This document shows, piece by piece, positions 1 to 9,294 of a DNA stretch of 64,000 bases; the first letter of the stretch is position 1; each line of letters opens with the position of its first letter. Made by a program: the position numbers and the translations under genes. The stretch lies in assembly GCF_000282035.1 (NCBI RefSeq), contig NZ_AKKA01000073.1:173232-237231 (forward strand), given 5' to 3'. Under the pieces are notes generated by a model. It searched no databases and was not told where the DNA came from. It worked only from the letters and a program-made list of their open reading frames with translations. The DNA comes from Rhizobium sp. CF122 (GTDB taxonomy: Bacteria; Pseudomonadota; Alphaproteobacteria; Rhizobiales; Rhizobiaceae).

Positions 1-32
1 CTTACACTGGTCGCCACGTCCCAATGGCATCC

Positions 33-42
33 AAAGCGCTTT
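33..42. promoter_or_regulatory. LacI-family operator, distal copy (O2)
   Basis: Perfect palindrome AAAGCGCTTT, the usual core of LacI/GalR-family operators. A second identical copy lies 165 bp downstream in front of aglE. The regulator AglR is known to sit divergently upstream of aglE in Sinorhizobium; it would lie just off the left edge, so this copy may also serve aglR autoregulation. The binding protein is inferred. Confidence 0.6.
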
Positions 43-65
43 TAATTATGTAGCAATTGTGCTGC

Positions 66-94
66 TTGACTCAAGAAAAATCGCTCCATATTCC
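66..94 (+). promoter_or_regulatory. candidate sigma70 promoter for aglE
   Basis: TTGACT at 66-71, a 17-bp spacer and TATTCC at 89-94. A second TTGACT at 158-163, embedded in the same GCTTGACTC word, has only a poor -10 (ACATGA, 181-186). Either could start the agl transcript; both are upstream of the proximal operator at 198-207, which would block elongation or initiation. Confidence 0.35.
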
Positions 95-197
95 CAAGGT
101 ATGGCGTCGAAACCCTGATGTAGAAGGCCGCATCTTTTGCGCTTTTTTCGAAATTGCTTGACTCTTTTCCGGCGAAAGTGACATGAGTGCTTTTGTC

Positions 198-207
198 AAA
201 GCGCTTT
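198..207. promoter_or_regulatory. LacI-family operator, proximal copy (O1)
   Basis: Perfect AAAGCGCTTT palindrome 60 bp before the aglE start, identical to the copy at 33-42. Two identical operators flanking the promoter region are a classic repression-loop arrangement. Confidence 0.65.
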
Positions 208-266
208 GGAACGGCGTCAAAATGGTTTCAAAAGTGCGGTTGGGATTGTGATGGGAGGTTGATCAC

Positions 267-1631
267 ATGAGAAAGACGTTTTTGATGGGCGTCGCCGCGG
301 CGGCGCTACTTGCTGCCGGTGCTGCGTCTGCTGCCGATCTGAAGTTTGCTCCGGGGCAGGATTCGAAATTCAACTGGAAGAGCTACGACGATTTCAAGGC
401 TGCTCACGCCGATCTCAAGGGCGAGCAGATGACGATCTTCGGGCCCTGGCGCGGCGAAGACGAAGCCTTCTTCCGCAGCATTCTGGCCTACTTCACCGAA
501 GCAACCGGTGTAGACGCCAAGTACTCGTCTTCGGAAAATTACGAACAGCAGATCGTCATCGACACACAGGCCGGTTCGCCGCCGAATATCGCGGTCCTGC
601 CGCAGCCGGGCCTTTTGGCCGATCTCGCCAGCAAGGGCTACTTGACGCCGCTCGGCGATGAGAATTCCCAGTGGATCAAGGACAACTACGGCGCCGGCGA
701 TAGCTGGGTCGGCTACGGCACCTACAAGGGCAAGGACGGCAAGGAAGCCTTCTATGCGTTCCCTTACAAGGCCGACGTGAAGTCGCTCGTCTGGTACGTG
801 CCTGAGAATTTCAAGGAAGCGGGCTACAAGGTCCCGACGACTATGGAAGAACTGCACGCCCTGACGGATCAGATCGTCAAGGATGGCGGCGTTCCGTGGT
901 GCATCGGTCTTGGTTCGGGTGGTGCAACCGGCTGGCCGGCAACGGACTGGATCGAAGACATCATGCTGCGTCAGCAGAAGCCTGATGTTTACGACAAGTG
1001 GACCACCAACGAAGTCAAGTTCACCGATCCTGCCGTCGTTGCTGCGATCGAGGAATTCGGCTCGTTCGCCAAGAACGAGAAGTATGTAAGCGGTGGCGTT
1101 GCAGCAGTGGCTGCGACCGACTTCCGGGATAGTCCGAAGGGTCTCTTCGGCGTGCCGCCGAAGTGCTATCTGCACCATCAGGCGTCGTTCATCCCGTCGT
1201 TCTTCCCGGAGGGCACGAAACTCGGTCAGGATGCCGACTTCTTCTATATGCCGACCTACGCGGCGCATGCCGACCTCGGCAAGCCAGTTCTGGGCGCTGG
1301 CACGCTTGTTACCGTCACCAAGGACTCCAAGGCGGCTCGTGCCTTCATCGAGTTCCTGAAGACTCCGATCGCGCACGAAGTCTGGATGGCACAGTCCAGT
1401 TTCCTGACGCCGTACAAGGGCGTCAACACGGCAGCCTATGCCAACGACCAGATGAAGAGGGAAGGCGAGATCCTGACGACCGCGACTACCTTCCGCTTCG
1501 ACGGCTCTGACCTGATGCCTGGCAAGATCGGCGCGGGCGCGTTCTGGACCGGCATGGTCGATTTCGTCGGCGGCAAGTCCGCGGAAGACACCGGCAAGGA
1601 AATCCAGAGCGCCTGGGATGGCATCAAGTAA
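267..1631 (+). CDS. aglE: alpha-glucoside ABC transporter, periplasmic binding protein
   Basis: Family 1 extracellular solute-binding protein, 454 aa, that delivers alpha-glucosides (sucrose, maltose, trehalose in the known Sinorhizobium system) to the AglF/AglG permease. A signal peptide is visible: MRK, a hydrophobic Ala/Leu core and cleavage expected after AASA near residue 22. The mature protein has the length and the aromatic-rich pattern of sugar-binding proteins (WRGED, GGATGWPATDW). It is first in a five-gene operon with two permeases, an alpha-glucosidase and an ATPase, which fixes the assignment. GGGAGG precedes the ATG. LacI-type operators upstream suggest sugar induction. Three stem-loops follow the stop and may raise its level above the membrane genes. 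Confidence 0.93.
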   Translation: MRKTFLMGVAAAALLAAGAASAADLKFAPGQDSKFNWKSYDDFKAAHADLKGEQMTIFGPWRGEDEAFFRSILAYFTEATGVDAKYSSSENYEQQIVIDTQAGSPPNIAVLPQPGLLADLASKGYLTPLGDENSQWIKDNYGAGDSWVGYGTYKGKDGKEAFYAFPYKADVKSLVWYVPENFKEAGYKVPTTMEELHALTDQIVKDGGVPWCIGLGSGGATGWPATDWIEDIMLRQQKPDVYDKWTTNEVKFTDPAVVAAIEEFGSFAKNEKYVSGGVAAVAATDFRDSPKGLFGVPPKCYLHHQASFIPSFFPEGTKLGQDADFFYMPTYAAHADLGKPVLGAGTLVTVTKDSKAARAFIEFLKTPIAHEVWMAQSSFLTPYKGVNTAAYANDQMKREGEILTTATTFRFDGSDLMPGKIGAGAFWTGMVDFVGGKSAEDTGKEIQSAWDGIK

Positions 1632-1644
1632 CATCGCCTGAGTC

Positions 1645-1739
1645 CCATGCCGTCGGCAACGGCGGCATGGCTGAAATGCATGGCCGGATACTGGGAGTGT
1701 CCGGCCAGCGTCACCTGTCGCGTTGAAAGCGATGGTGAC
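1645..1739 (+). promoter_or_regulatory. three consecutive stem-loops between aglE and aglF
   Basis: Inverted repeats CCATGCCG/CGGCATGG (1645-1652, 1663-1670), TGGCCGGA/TCCGGCCA (1681-1688, 1700-1707) and GTCACC/GGTGAC (1710-1715, 1734-1739). None has a T-run, so they look like mRNA-stabilising or processing elements rather than full terminators. They would favour abundant binding protein over permease. Confidence 0.6.
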
Positions 1740-1798
1740 GTGACGACGATCGGCGCGCAAACCCGTCAGGATAGACAGGGTAGCAGGGGGAGGGACGA

Positions 1799-2812
1799 AT
1801 GCTGTCGCAGATAGTTTCCGCTTTGGGGGTCGTGATCGTGGCGGTCTTCGCCTGCTCGGCCTATTTCTATTTCTCGAACAAGATTCTGGATTGGTCGCTG
1901 CCGGTGAAGGATGGCGACATCCACTCGGCAGCGCGCAACCTGAACCGGCGGGCGATGATCCGGCCGTGGCTGTTCATCGGGCCGGCCCTTTTCCTTCTTA
2001 TCGTCTACCTCGTTTATCCCGTGGTCGCCACGCTGATCCTTTCCTTCTATGATCGCTCCGGCGAGCAGTTCGTCGGCTTCGCGAACTATCAGTGGGCTTT
2101 GACGGACCGCGAATTCCGCCAATCGATCTTCAACAATATCCTGTGGCTGGCCGTCGTGCCGGCGGCCTGCACCTTCTTCGGCCTCGTCATCGCCGTGATG
2201 ACCGACCGCATCTGGTGGGGCAACATCGCCAAGAGCATCGTCTTCATGCCGATGGCGATCTCCTTCGTCGGCGCCTCGGTGATCTGGAAATTCATCTACG
2301 AGTACCGCGGCGGCAACGATGTTCAAATCGGGCTCCTCAACGCGATCGTCCAATTGTTCGGCGGCACACCGCAGGTTTGGATCTCGGTGCCCTTCTGGAA
2401 CAACTTCTTCCTGATGGTCATCCTGATCTGGATTCAGACGGGCTTTGCCATGGTGATCCTGTCTGCGGCGCTGCGCGGTATCCCTGAAGAAACCATCGAG
2501 GCTGCCGTCATCGATGGCGCCAATGGCTGGCAGATTTTCTGGCGCATCATGGTGCCGCAGGTCTGGGGCACGATCGCCGTCGTCTGGACCACGATCACCA
2601 TCCTCGTCCTTAAGGTGTTCGACATCGTGCTGACCATGACCAACGGCCAGTGGAATTCGATGGTGCTCGCCAACCTGATGTTCAACTGGCTCTTCCGGGG
2701 AGGCGGCGATTCCGGCCGAAGCGCGGTCATCGCGCTGATCATCATGCTAGCCGTGACGCCGATCATGGTCTGGAACGTCCGCCGTGCGAATCGCGAGCTG
2801 GGAGGCCACTGA
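1799..2812 (+). CDS. aglF: alpha-glucoside ABC transporter permease AglF
   Basis: Inner-membrane permease of the MalF class, 337 aa. It has an extra N-terminal membrane segment (residues about 5-26), a linker, then the usual TM block from residue about 58. The EAA loop that docks with the ATPase is seen as EAAVIDGANGWQIFWRIMVP near residues 231-250. GGGGGAGGGACG before the ATG is a strong ribosome-binding site. The stop at 2812 is one base from the aglG start, so translation is probably coupled. Substrate comes from context with aglE and aglA. Confidence 0.92.
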   Translation: MLSQIVSALGVVIVAVFACSAYFYFSNKILDWSLPVKDGDIHSAARNLNRRAMIRPWLFIGPALFLLIVYLVYPVVATLILSFYDRSGEQFVGFANYQWALTDREFRQSIFNNILWLAVVPAACTFFGLVIAVMTDRIWWGNIAKSIVFMPMAISFVGASVIWKFIYEYRGGNDVQIGLLNAIVQLFGGTPQVWISVPFWNNFFLMVILIWIQTGFAMVILSAALRGIPEETIEAAVIDGANGWQIFWRIMVPQVWGTIAVVWTTITILVLKVFDIVLTMTNGQWNSMVLANLMFNWLFRGGGDSGRSAVIALIIMLAVTPIMVWNVRRANRELGGH

Positions 2813-2813
2813 G

Positions 2814-3977
2814 ATGACCCTATCAGGAAGTTTCTTCAAAATCGGCCCGGCCCGCCTCTTCGTTCACTTCGCGGTGCTCGTCATCGTCATTATCTGGTTG
2901 ATACCGACGCTCGGCATTTTCGTTAGTGCCCTGCGAGACAAGGATCAGCTCGTTTCTTCCGGCTGGTGGACGGCCTTCGCCGGCTCGTCCCGAACCGTGG
3001 CGGCCCGCCTTGGGCAGCCGGACCAGCAGAAGCAGGACGGCGCGGTTTACGTCATTTCAGGCAATGTTCTCGAGGGACTGCAGGGCCGCTCCATCAGGGC
3101 GTTCGGCACGCGTGTCCAGCAACCGGCCGCCTACAAGGCCGGCGAGACGGCCGACTTGGGTGACGGCCTTTCGCTCACCGTCAACGATGACGGAAGCTAT
3201 CGTTACACGAAGCCCGCCGCCTTTGGCCCGGATGACGGCGGCCGGCGCGTCTACATTTCAGTCGCCACGCCGCCTGAATTCACGTTGCAGAACTATCGGA
3301 ACGTTCTCACCGGTGAGGGGATCGGCCAGTCCTTCATCAACTCGCTGACGGTTACCATCCCCGCAACGATTATCCCGATCCTCATTGCGGCTTTTGCAGC
3401 CTATGCGTTGAGCTGGATGGAATTCCCGGGCCGTGCGTTGCTGATCGCGCTTGTCGTCGGCCTCATCGTCGTGCCGCTGCAGATGTCGCTCATTCCGCTT
3501 CTGCGGCTTTATAACGGCATTGGTTCGCTACTCGACGCTCCGTCGAAGACCTATCCCGGGATATGGTTTGCGCACACCGCCTTTGGCATGCCGCTGGCGA
3601 TCTATCTCTTGCGTGCCTATATCGCCGGTCTCCCGAAGGAGATCATCGAATCCGCCCGTGTCGATGGCGCGAGCGATTTTGAAATCTTTACCCGCATCGT
3701 ACTGCCTCTATCCTTTCCCGCGCTCGCGTCCTTCGCGATCTTCCAGTTCTTGTGGGTGTGGAACGACCTGCTCGTCGCCATGGTCTTCCTCGGCACCGAC
3801 AGGGACCACCTCGTGCTGACCGGCGCCTTGAACGCGCTGCTCGGCTCGCGGGGGGGCAACTGGGAGATCCTGACGGCCTCGGCCTTCGTCACCATTGTCG
3901 TACCGCTGCTCGTGTTCTTTGGCTTGCAGCGCTATCTGGTGCGTGGCCTGCTCGCGGGCTCGGTCAAGGGCGGTTAG
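2814..3977 (+). CDS. aglG: alpha-glucoside ABC transporter permease AglG
   Basis: MalG-class permease, 387 aa. The ATG at 2814 is chosen because GGGAGG at 2799-2804 precedes it and it begins just after the aglF stop; an upstream in-frame codon at 2784 would overlap aglF. After TM1 (residues about 12-32) comes an unusually long, roughly 100-residue soluble segment rich in Gly and Asp with beta-type spacing, presumably periplasmic, before the remaining TM helices. The EAA motif reads ESARVDGASDFEIFTRIVLP. The periplasmic insert is typical of AglG-type proteins as far as I recall and could contact AglE. Confidence 0.92.
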   Translation: MTLSGSFFKIGPARLFVHFAVLVIVIIWLIPTLGIFVSALRDKDQLVSSGWWTAFAGSSRTVAARLGQPDQQKQDGAVYVISGNVLEGLQGRSIRAFGTRVQQPAAYKAGETADLGDGLSLTVNDDGSYRYTKPAAFGPDDGGRRVYISVATPPEFTLQNYRNVLTGEGIGQSFINSLTVTIPATIIPILIAAFAAYALSWMEFPGRALLIALVVGLIVVPLQMSLIPLLRLYNGIGSLLDAPSKTYPGIWFAHTAFGMPLAIYLLRAYIAGLPKEIIESARVDGASDFEIFTRIVLPLSFPALASFAIFQFLWVWNDLLVAMVFLGTDRDHLVLTGALNALLGSRGGNWEILTASAFVTIVVPLLVFFGLQRYLVRGLLAGSVKGG

Positions 3978-4004
3978 GCAACCCAAGACTATCCAACAGG
4001 AAAC

Positions 4005-5657
4005 ATGAGCATGGCATCCCAATCCATTTTGACGGCCGACAAGGACTGGTGGCGTGGCGCGGTGATCTATCAGATCTATCCGCGCTCCTACCAGGACTCC
4101 AATGGCGACGGCATCGGCGACCTGAAGGGCATCACCGCCCGCCTGCCGCATGTCGCCGCCCTTGGCGCTGACGCGATCTGGATCTCGCCCTTCTTCACCT
4201 CGCCGATGCGCGATTTCGGCTATGACGTTTCCGACTACGAGAACGTCGATCCGATCTTCGGCACGCTGGTGGATTTCGACACGCTGATATCCGAGGCTCA
4301 TCGCCTCGGTATTCGCGTGATGATTGATCTCGTCATCTCGCACAGCTCCGACCAGCATCCGTGGTTCGTCGAAAGCCGCGCCAGCAAGACCAACGCCAAG
4401 GCGGATTGGTATGTTTGGGCCGATGCCAAGCCGGATGGCACGCCACCGAACAACTGGCTGTCGATCTTCGGCGGGTCCGCATGGGCGTGGGATCCGACGC
4501 GCATGCAGTATTACATGCACAACTTCCTTACCTCGCAGCCGGATATGAACCTGCACAATCCCGAGGTTCAGGACCGGCTGCTGGATGTCGTCCGTTTCTG
4601 GTTGAAGCGCGGTGTCGATGGCTTCCGTCTCGATACGATCAACTTCTACTTCCACGACAAGGAACTGCGTGACAATCCGGCGCTGCCTCCCGAGCGCCGC
4701 AACGCTTCAACCGCTCCGGCGGTCAATCCCTATAACTTCCAGGAACACGTCTACGACAAGAACCGTCCCGAGAACCTGGAGTTCCTGAAGCGGTTCCGCG
4801 CCGTGCTCGAGGAGTTTCCGGCGATTGCAGCGGTCGGCGAAGTCGGCGACAGCCAGCGCGGTCTTGAGATTGTCGGAGAATACACTTCCGGCAACGACAA
4901 GATGCACATGTGCTATGCCTTCGAGTTCCTGGCACCCGATCCGCTCTCGCCGGAACGTGTCGAGGAAGTGATGGAGGATTTCGCGGCGGCTGCACCGGAT
5001 GGCTGGGCCTGCTGGGCATTCTCCAACCACGATGTCATGCGCCATGTCAGCCGCTGGGGATCGCTCGTTGCCGATCACGATGCCTTTGCCAAGCAGTACA
5101 CATCGCTGTTGATGACGTTGCGCGGCTCCGTTTGCCTCTATCAGGGAGAAGAGCTTGGATTGACAGAGGCAGATCTCGCCTACCAGGACCTGCAGGACCC
5201 CTATGGCATCCAGTTCTGGCCGGAATTCAAGGGCCGTGACGGCTGCCGCACGCCGATGGTTTGGGACAGTCAGGTCGCTCAGGGCGGCTTCTCGACCGTC
5301 AAGCCGTGGCTGCCGGTTCCGGTCGAGCACATCCTGCGCGCCGTCAGCGTCCAGCAGGGCGACGAGACCTCCGTGCTCGAGCACTATCGCCGCTTCCTTG
5401 CCTTCCGCAAGCAGCACCCGGCGTTCGCCAAGGGCGAGATCGAGTTCATCGAGCCGCAGGACGACGTGCTGATCTTCGTGCGCGAGTATGGCAACGAAAA
5501 GCTGCTCTGCGTCTTCAACATGAGCGCTGCCGAAAGCGCCGTCGTTTTGCCTGCGGGAGACTGGCAGGCGTTGACGGGCCACGGCTTCGTCAGCAATAAC
5601 TACGGTGAGAAGATCGATATTCCGGCGTGGGGAGCGTACTTCGCTCGTCTCGCCTGA
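4005..5657 (+). CDS. aglA: alpha-glucosidase, GH13 family
   Basis: Cytoplasmic exo-acting alpha-glucosidase, 550 aa, hydrolysing the imported disaccharides. GH13 regions are clear: region I DLVISHSSD (about 108-116), region II GFRLD with the nucleophile Asp210, region III AVGEVGD with the acid/base Glu279, and region IV FSNHD with Asp343. The N-terminal WWRGAVIYQIYPRSY is typical of oligo-1,6-glucosidase/sucrose-isomerase relatives. There is no signal peptide, so hydrolysis is intracellular. AGGA lies upstream of the ATG at 4005; a second ATG at 4011 is a possible alternative. It lies between permease and ATPase genes of the same operon. Confidence 0.93.
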   Translation: MSMASQSILTADKDWWRGAVIYQIYPRSYQDSNGDGIGDLKGITARLPHVAALGADAIWISPFFTSPMRDFGYDVSDYENVDPIFGTLVDFDTLISEAHRLGIRVMIDLVISHSSDQHPWFVESRASKTNAKADWYVWADAKPDGTPPNNWLSIFGGSAWAWDPTRMQYYMHNFLTSQPDMNLHNPEVQDRLLDVVRFWLKRGVDGFRLDTINFYFHDKELRDNPALPPERRNASTAPAVNPYNFQEHVYDKNRPENLEFLKRFRAVLEEFPAIAAVGEVGDSQRGLEIVGEYTSGNDKMHMCYAFEFLAPDPLSPERVEEVMEDFAAAAPDGWACWAFSNHDVMRHVSRWGSLVADHDAFAKQYTSLLMTLRGSVCLYQGEELGLTEADLAYQDLQDPYGIQFWPEFKGRDGCRTPMVWDSQVAQGGFSTVKPWLPVPVEHILRAVSVQQGDETSVLEHYRRFLAFRKQHPAFAKGEIEFIEPQDDVLIFVREYGNEKLLCVFNMSAAESAVVLPAGDWQALTGHGFVSNNYGEKIDIPAWGAYFARLA

Positions 5658-5678
5658 CGATTTGAGGAGGAGGAATTA

Positions 5679-6770
5679 ATGACTGGACTGACGCTCAAGG
5701 ATATTCGCAAATCCTACGGTTCCGTGGACGTTCTCCACGGCATCGATCTGGAGATCAAGGAGGGCGAGTTCGTTGTGTTCGTCGGTCCTTCGGGCTGCGG
5801 AAAATCCACCCTGTTGCGCATGATTGCCGGCCTGGAGAACATCACCGGCGGTGACATGTATATCGACGGCCAACTGGTCAACGACGTTCCGCCCTCCAAG
5901 CGCGGTATCGCCATGGTGTTCCAGTCCTATGCGCTTTATCCGCATATGACGGTCTACGACAATATGGCGTTCGGCATGAAGATCGCCGGCGAAAGCAAGC
6001 AGGAGATCGATCGCCGCGTTCGTGCCGCTGCCGAAAGCCTGCAGCTCACCCGGTACCTCGATCGCCTGCCGAAGGCGCTCTCCGGTGGTCAGCGTCAGCG
6101 TGTCGCCATCGGCCGCGCCATCTGCCGCAACCCCAAGGTCTTCCTCTTCGATGAGCCGCTGTCGAACCTCGACGCAGCGCTTCGTGTCGCAACCCGCATC
6201 GAGATCGCCCGGCTGAGCGAGCAGATGGCCGGCACGACGATGATCTACGTCACCCACGACCAGGTGGAAGCGATGACGCTTGCCGACCGCATCGTCGTCC
6301 TCTCCGCCGGCAATATCGAGCAGGTAGGGGCGCCGCTGGAACTCTACGAGCGTCCGGCAAACCTCTTCGTTGCCAAGTTCATCGGTTCTCCGGCCATGAA
6401 CGTCATCCCGTCGACCATCACCGAGGCTGGCAATACGACCACGGTGACGCTGACAGGCGGCAAGTCCGTGACACTAGACATTCCCACAGCGGCCGCCGAG
6501 AAGGGCAAGACCGCAAGCTTCGGCGTTCGTCCTGAAGATTTGCGTATCGCCGGTGCCGGCGATGACTACCTCTTCGAGGGCGAAGTTTCGATCGTCGAGG
6601 CGCTCGGCGAAGTGACGCTTCTCTACATCGAGGGCCTCGTTCCAGGCGAACCGATCATCGTCAAGCTGCCCGGCATCTATGACGTCAGGAAGGGTCAGAA
6701 GATGCATTTCTCCGCCGATCGGACGAAGCTGCATCTGTTCGATGCCGATGGCCGGACCTACCGTAAATAG
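5679..6770 (+). CDS. aglK: alpha-glucoside ABC transporter ATP-binding protein
   Basis: MalK/UgpC-type ATPase, 363 aa, energising AglFG. Walker A GPSGCGKST (residues about 37-45), Q-loop FQSYALYPHM, signature LSGGQRQR, Walker B VFLFDEP and the switch histidine in YVTHDQ are all present. The C-terminal about 120 residues form the regulatory TOBE-type domain (FGVRPEDL). GAGGAGGAGGAA directly before the ATG is a very strong ribosome-binding site. It is last in the operon and is followed by a hairpin. Confidence 0.93.
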   Translation: MTGLTLKDIRKSYGSVDVLHGIDLEIKEGEFVVFVGPSGCGKSTLLRMIAGLENITGGDMYIDGQLVNDVPPSKRGIAMVFQSYALYPHMTVYDNMAFGMKIAGESKQEIDRRVRAAAESLQLTRYLDRLPKALSGGQRQRVAIGRAICRNPKVFLFDEPLSNLDAALRVATRIEIARLSEQMAGTTMIYVTHDQVEAMTLADRIVVLSAGNIEQVGAPLELYERPANLFVAKFIGSPAMNVIPSTITEAGNTTTVTLTGGKSVTLDIPTAAAEKGKTASFGVRPEDLRIAGAGDDYLFEGEVSIVEALGEVTLLYIEGLVPGEPIIVKLPGIYDVRKGQKMHFSADRTKLHLFDADGRTYRK

Positions 6771-6783
6771 CATCCGATCCATT

Positions 6784-6811
6784 TTTGGGCCGTTCCAAAA
6801 AACGGCCCAAA
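6784..6811 (+). terminator. stem-loop after aglK
   Basis: Perfect 11-bp inverted repeat TTTGGGCCGTT / AACGGCCCAAA with a 6-nt CCAAAA loop, 13 bases after the aglK stop. No T-run follows on the plus strand, so termination may be partial. Confidence 0.6.
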
Positions 6812-6982
6812 TCGGAACTCTTCTCACCTTCTGTTAAAGATTCGATTGGTAAGATTTCCCCGTTGCATATCGAGGGGAATACGGCGGTGGCTGCATCCAA
6901 TCCAATGCCTTCTGGGCACTTTCTGAACAAAGAAGAATCCTTCATGTACGACCGTGAGGTGCGGTTCAAGATGGAGGATACG

Positions 6983-7297
6983 ATGAACGCCGCACGCATC
7001 GAATATACCGAGAAGGGCGTCATGCACATGGCGTCCCGGCGATGCGATATCATTCGTATTTCGAAGAGCACTGCGGTCCTCGCGCTCCTCACCCAATACG
7101 CCCTTCCGAAGCAGTTCTATCTCGATATCCCGGATGCCCGCATCACCAAGGTCGGCTGCATGCTGATGCGGGTGAATGCCAACAACACGATCGAAGTCCG
7201 GTTCCTTCGGATGTTGAATGACAAGGAACTCAACAAGATCTTTGTCTACAGCACACACCCGGCGCACCGTGATCGCGTGCTCGACATTCGCGCCTGA
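6983..7297 (+). CDS. small PilZ-like domain protein
   Basis: 104 aa from the ATG at 6983, chosen because GGAGG lies 5 bases before it; in-frame ATGs at 6944 and 6971 would add 13 or 4 residues. The sequence ASRRCDIIRISKSTAVLAL, then YLDIP and a beta pattern ending EVRFLRML, resembles the compact PilZ-like proteins common in rhizobia. The c-di-GMP signature is degenerate: RR is present, but the usual (D/N)xSxxG motif reads RISKSTA without Gly. Binding of c-di-GMP is therefore doubtful. No signal peptide or TM segment. It sits between agl and edd, converging on edd. Confidence 0.65.
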   Translation: MNAARIEYTEKGVMHMASRRCDIIRISKSTAVLALLTQYALPKQFYLDIPDARITKVGCMLMRVNANNTIEVRFLRMLNDKELNKIFVYSTHPAHRDRVLDIRA

Positions 7298-7320
7298 TTT
7301 CTCGAAGCATTGAAAGACAG

Positions 7321-7389
7321 CCGCGAGTTTCTGAACTGACCCCCGAAGGTTGTTGTCCAACATTCGGGGGTCAGTTCATTTCCTCGCGG
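7321..7389. terminator. large bidirectional hairpin between convergent genes
   Basis: Perfect 15-bp inverted repeat GAACTGACCCCCGAA (7333-7347) / TTCGGGGGTCAGTTC (7363-7377), enclosed by a second 7-bp repeat CCGCGAG (7321-7327) / CTCGCGG (7383-7389). It lies exactly between the plus-strand PilZ-like gene and minus-strand edd and can serve both. Confidence 0.7.
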
Positions 7390-7417
7390 ACTTTGCTGTT
7401 TTTCAGCGCAATGCCGC

Positions 7418-9238
7418 TCAGTGGAACAGCACGCTTGCACCGCGATCCGAAGGGCCAACGGCGCGGCGGAAGGGTGCAAACAGGTCCCTGCCCATGCCGA
7501 ATTCGTTCTCGGAAAGATCGGCGACTACAGACTCACGTTCAGCCAGATCGGCAGCGTCGACCAGCACCTCCAGTGTGCCCGCGATCGCATCGAGGCGGAT
7601 AATATCGCCGTCCTTGATCCGCGCGATCGGACCGCCGTCGACAGCTTCCGGCGTGACGTGGATTGCTGCCGGCACCTTGCCTGAGGCGCCCGACATGCGG
7701 CCGTCCGTCAGAAGCGCGACGCGGAAGCCGCGGTCCTGCAGCACGCCGAGCGGCGGCGTCAGCTTGTGCAGTTCCGGCATACCGTTCGCCTTCGGTCCCT
7801 GGAAACGGACAACGGCGATGAAGTCCTTGTTGAGTTTCCCGTCCTTGAACGCGTCCTGCAATTCCTGCTGGCTGTGGAAGACGACGGCCGGCGCTTCGAT
7901 GACGTGCCTGTCCTGCTTGACCGCAGAGATCTTGATAACGGCCTTGCCGAGATTGCCGCGCAGCATCTTCAGGCCGCCATTGGCCTGGAAAGGCGTCTCG
8001 ATATTGGCAAGCACCTTCGGGTCGACGCTTTTTTCCGGCGCCGGTTCGCGCACGATCGTGCCGTTGTCGCCGAGGCGGGGATCGATGGTGTAGGCCCGCA
8101 GGCCCTGGCCGAAGACGGTGCGCACGTCGTCATGTAGCATGCCGTGCTTAAGCAGTTCCTTGATGAGGAAGCCCATGCCGCCGGCCGCGTGGAAGTGGTT
8201 GACGTCAGCAAGGCCGTTCGGATAGACGCGCGCCAGTAGCGGCACCACTTCGGAAAGCTCGGCGATATCCTGCCAGGTCAACTGGATGCCTGCTGCCCGC
8301 GCCATGGCGACAAGGTGCAGGGTGTGGTTCGTCGAGCCGCCGGTCGCATGCAGACCGACGACGCCGTTGACGACGGAGCGTTCGTCGATCATCTCGCCGG
8401 CGGGCGTGAACTCGTTGCCCTGTGCGGTGATCGCCAGCGCCCGCTTGGCCGCCTCACGCGTGAAGGCTTCGCGCAGCGGCGTGCCTGGATTGATGAAGGA
8501 GGAGCCGGGCATATGGAAGCCCATGATCTCCATCAGCATCTGGTTTGAGTTCGCCGTGCCGTAGAATGTGCAGGTGCCCGGACCGTGGTACGACTTCGAT
8601 TCCGCTTCCAGCAGTTCGGCGCGGCCGACCTTGCCTTCTGCATAGAGCTGTCGCACGCGCGACTTCTCGTCGTTCGGAAGACCCGTCGTCATCGGCCCGG
8701 CCGGCACGAAGATTGCCGGTAGGTGACCGAAGGAGAGGGCGGCAATGACGAGGCCCGGCACGATCTTGTCGCAGACACCGAGGAAGAGCGCGGCATCGAA
8801 CATGTTGTGTGAGAGGCCAACACCGGCCGCCATGGCGATCAGGTCACGGGAAAACAGCGAGAGCTCCATGCCCGGTTGGCCCTGAGTGACGCCATCGCAC
8901 ATGGCTGGGACGCCACCCGCCACCTGGGCGATGCCACCGGCCTCCGCTGCTGCCTCGCGAATGATCGCCGGATAGTGCTCGAAGGGCTGATGCGCGGAGA
9001 GCATGTCATTGTAGGAGGTGATGATGCCCAGATTGGGCACGCGGTCGCCCGCAAGTGCCTCCTTCTCCGCGGGGGAACAGACCGCGAAGCCGTGCGCGAG
9101 GTTGGCGCAACCGAGAACCGAGCGGCTTACACCTTTGGAAGCGGCGTTTCGCAGGCGCTCCAGATAGAGTCCGCGCGTCGGCTTCGATCGTTCGACAATG
9201 CGGGCGGTGATCGCAGAAATGCGTGCATTAGCGGACAT
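7418..9238 (-). CDS. edd: 6-phosphogluconate dehydratase
   Basis: First committed Entner-Doudoroff enzyme: 6-phosphogluconate to 2-keto-3-deoxy-6-phosphogluconate. 606 aa from the ATG at 9238, matching the usual length of about 603; an upstream extension to 9307 lacks support. IlvD/Edd family hallmarks are seen: the Fe-S cysteine motif [22 protein letters not shown], and the C-terminal [17 protein letters not shown]. It is the last gene of zwf-pgl-edd, 56 bp after pgl. The neighbouring agl operon supplies glucose to this route. The eda aldolase is not in the window. Confidence 0.95.
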   Translation of the reverse strand: MSANARISAITARIVERSKPTRGLYLERLRNAASKGVSRSVLGCANLAHGFAVCSPAEKEALAGDRVPNLGIITSYNDMLSAHQPFEHYPAIIREAAAEAGGIAQVAGGVPAMCDGVTQGQPGMELSLFSRDLIAMAAGVGLSHNMFDAALFLGVCDKIVPGLVIAALSFGHLPAIFVPAGPMTTGLPNDEKSRVRQLYAEGKVGRAELLEAESKSYHGPGTCTFYGTANSNQMLMEIMGFHMPGSSFINPGTPLREAFTREAAKRALAITAQGNEFTPAGEMIDERSVVNGVVGLHATGGSTNHTLHLVAMARAAGIQLTWQDIAELSEVVPLLARVYPNGLADVNHFHAAGGMGFLIKELLKHGMLHDDVRTVFGQGLRAYTIDPRLGDNGTIVREPAPEKSVDPKVLANIETPFQANGGLKMLRGNLGKAVIKISAVKQDRHVIEAPAVVFHSQQELQDAFKDGKLNKDFIAVVRFQGPKANGMPELHKLTPPLGVLQDRGFRVALLTDGRMSGASGKVPAAIHVTPEAVDGGPIARIKDGDIIRLDAIAGTLEVLVDAADLAERESVVADLSENEFGMGRDLFAPFRRAVGPSDRGASVLFH

Positions 9239-9294
9239 GGGAGGTATCCTGCCTTGGTTGCTCTTCAATTTTCGTTCGCGGCTTGCCCGAAGGC

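Noticed and set aside
306..1760. 484-codon open frame on the minus strand opposite aglE
   Set aside because: Shadow of aglE caused by GC-rich third positions; Arg/His-rich translation with no family features and no ribosome site.
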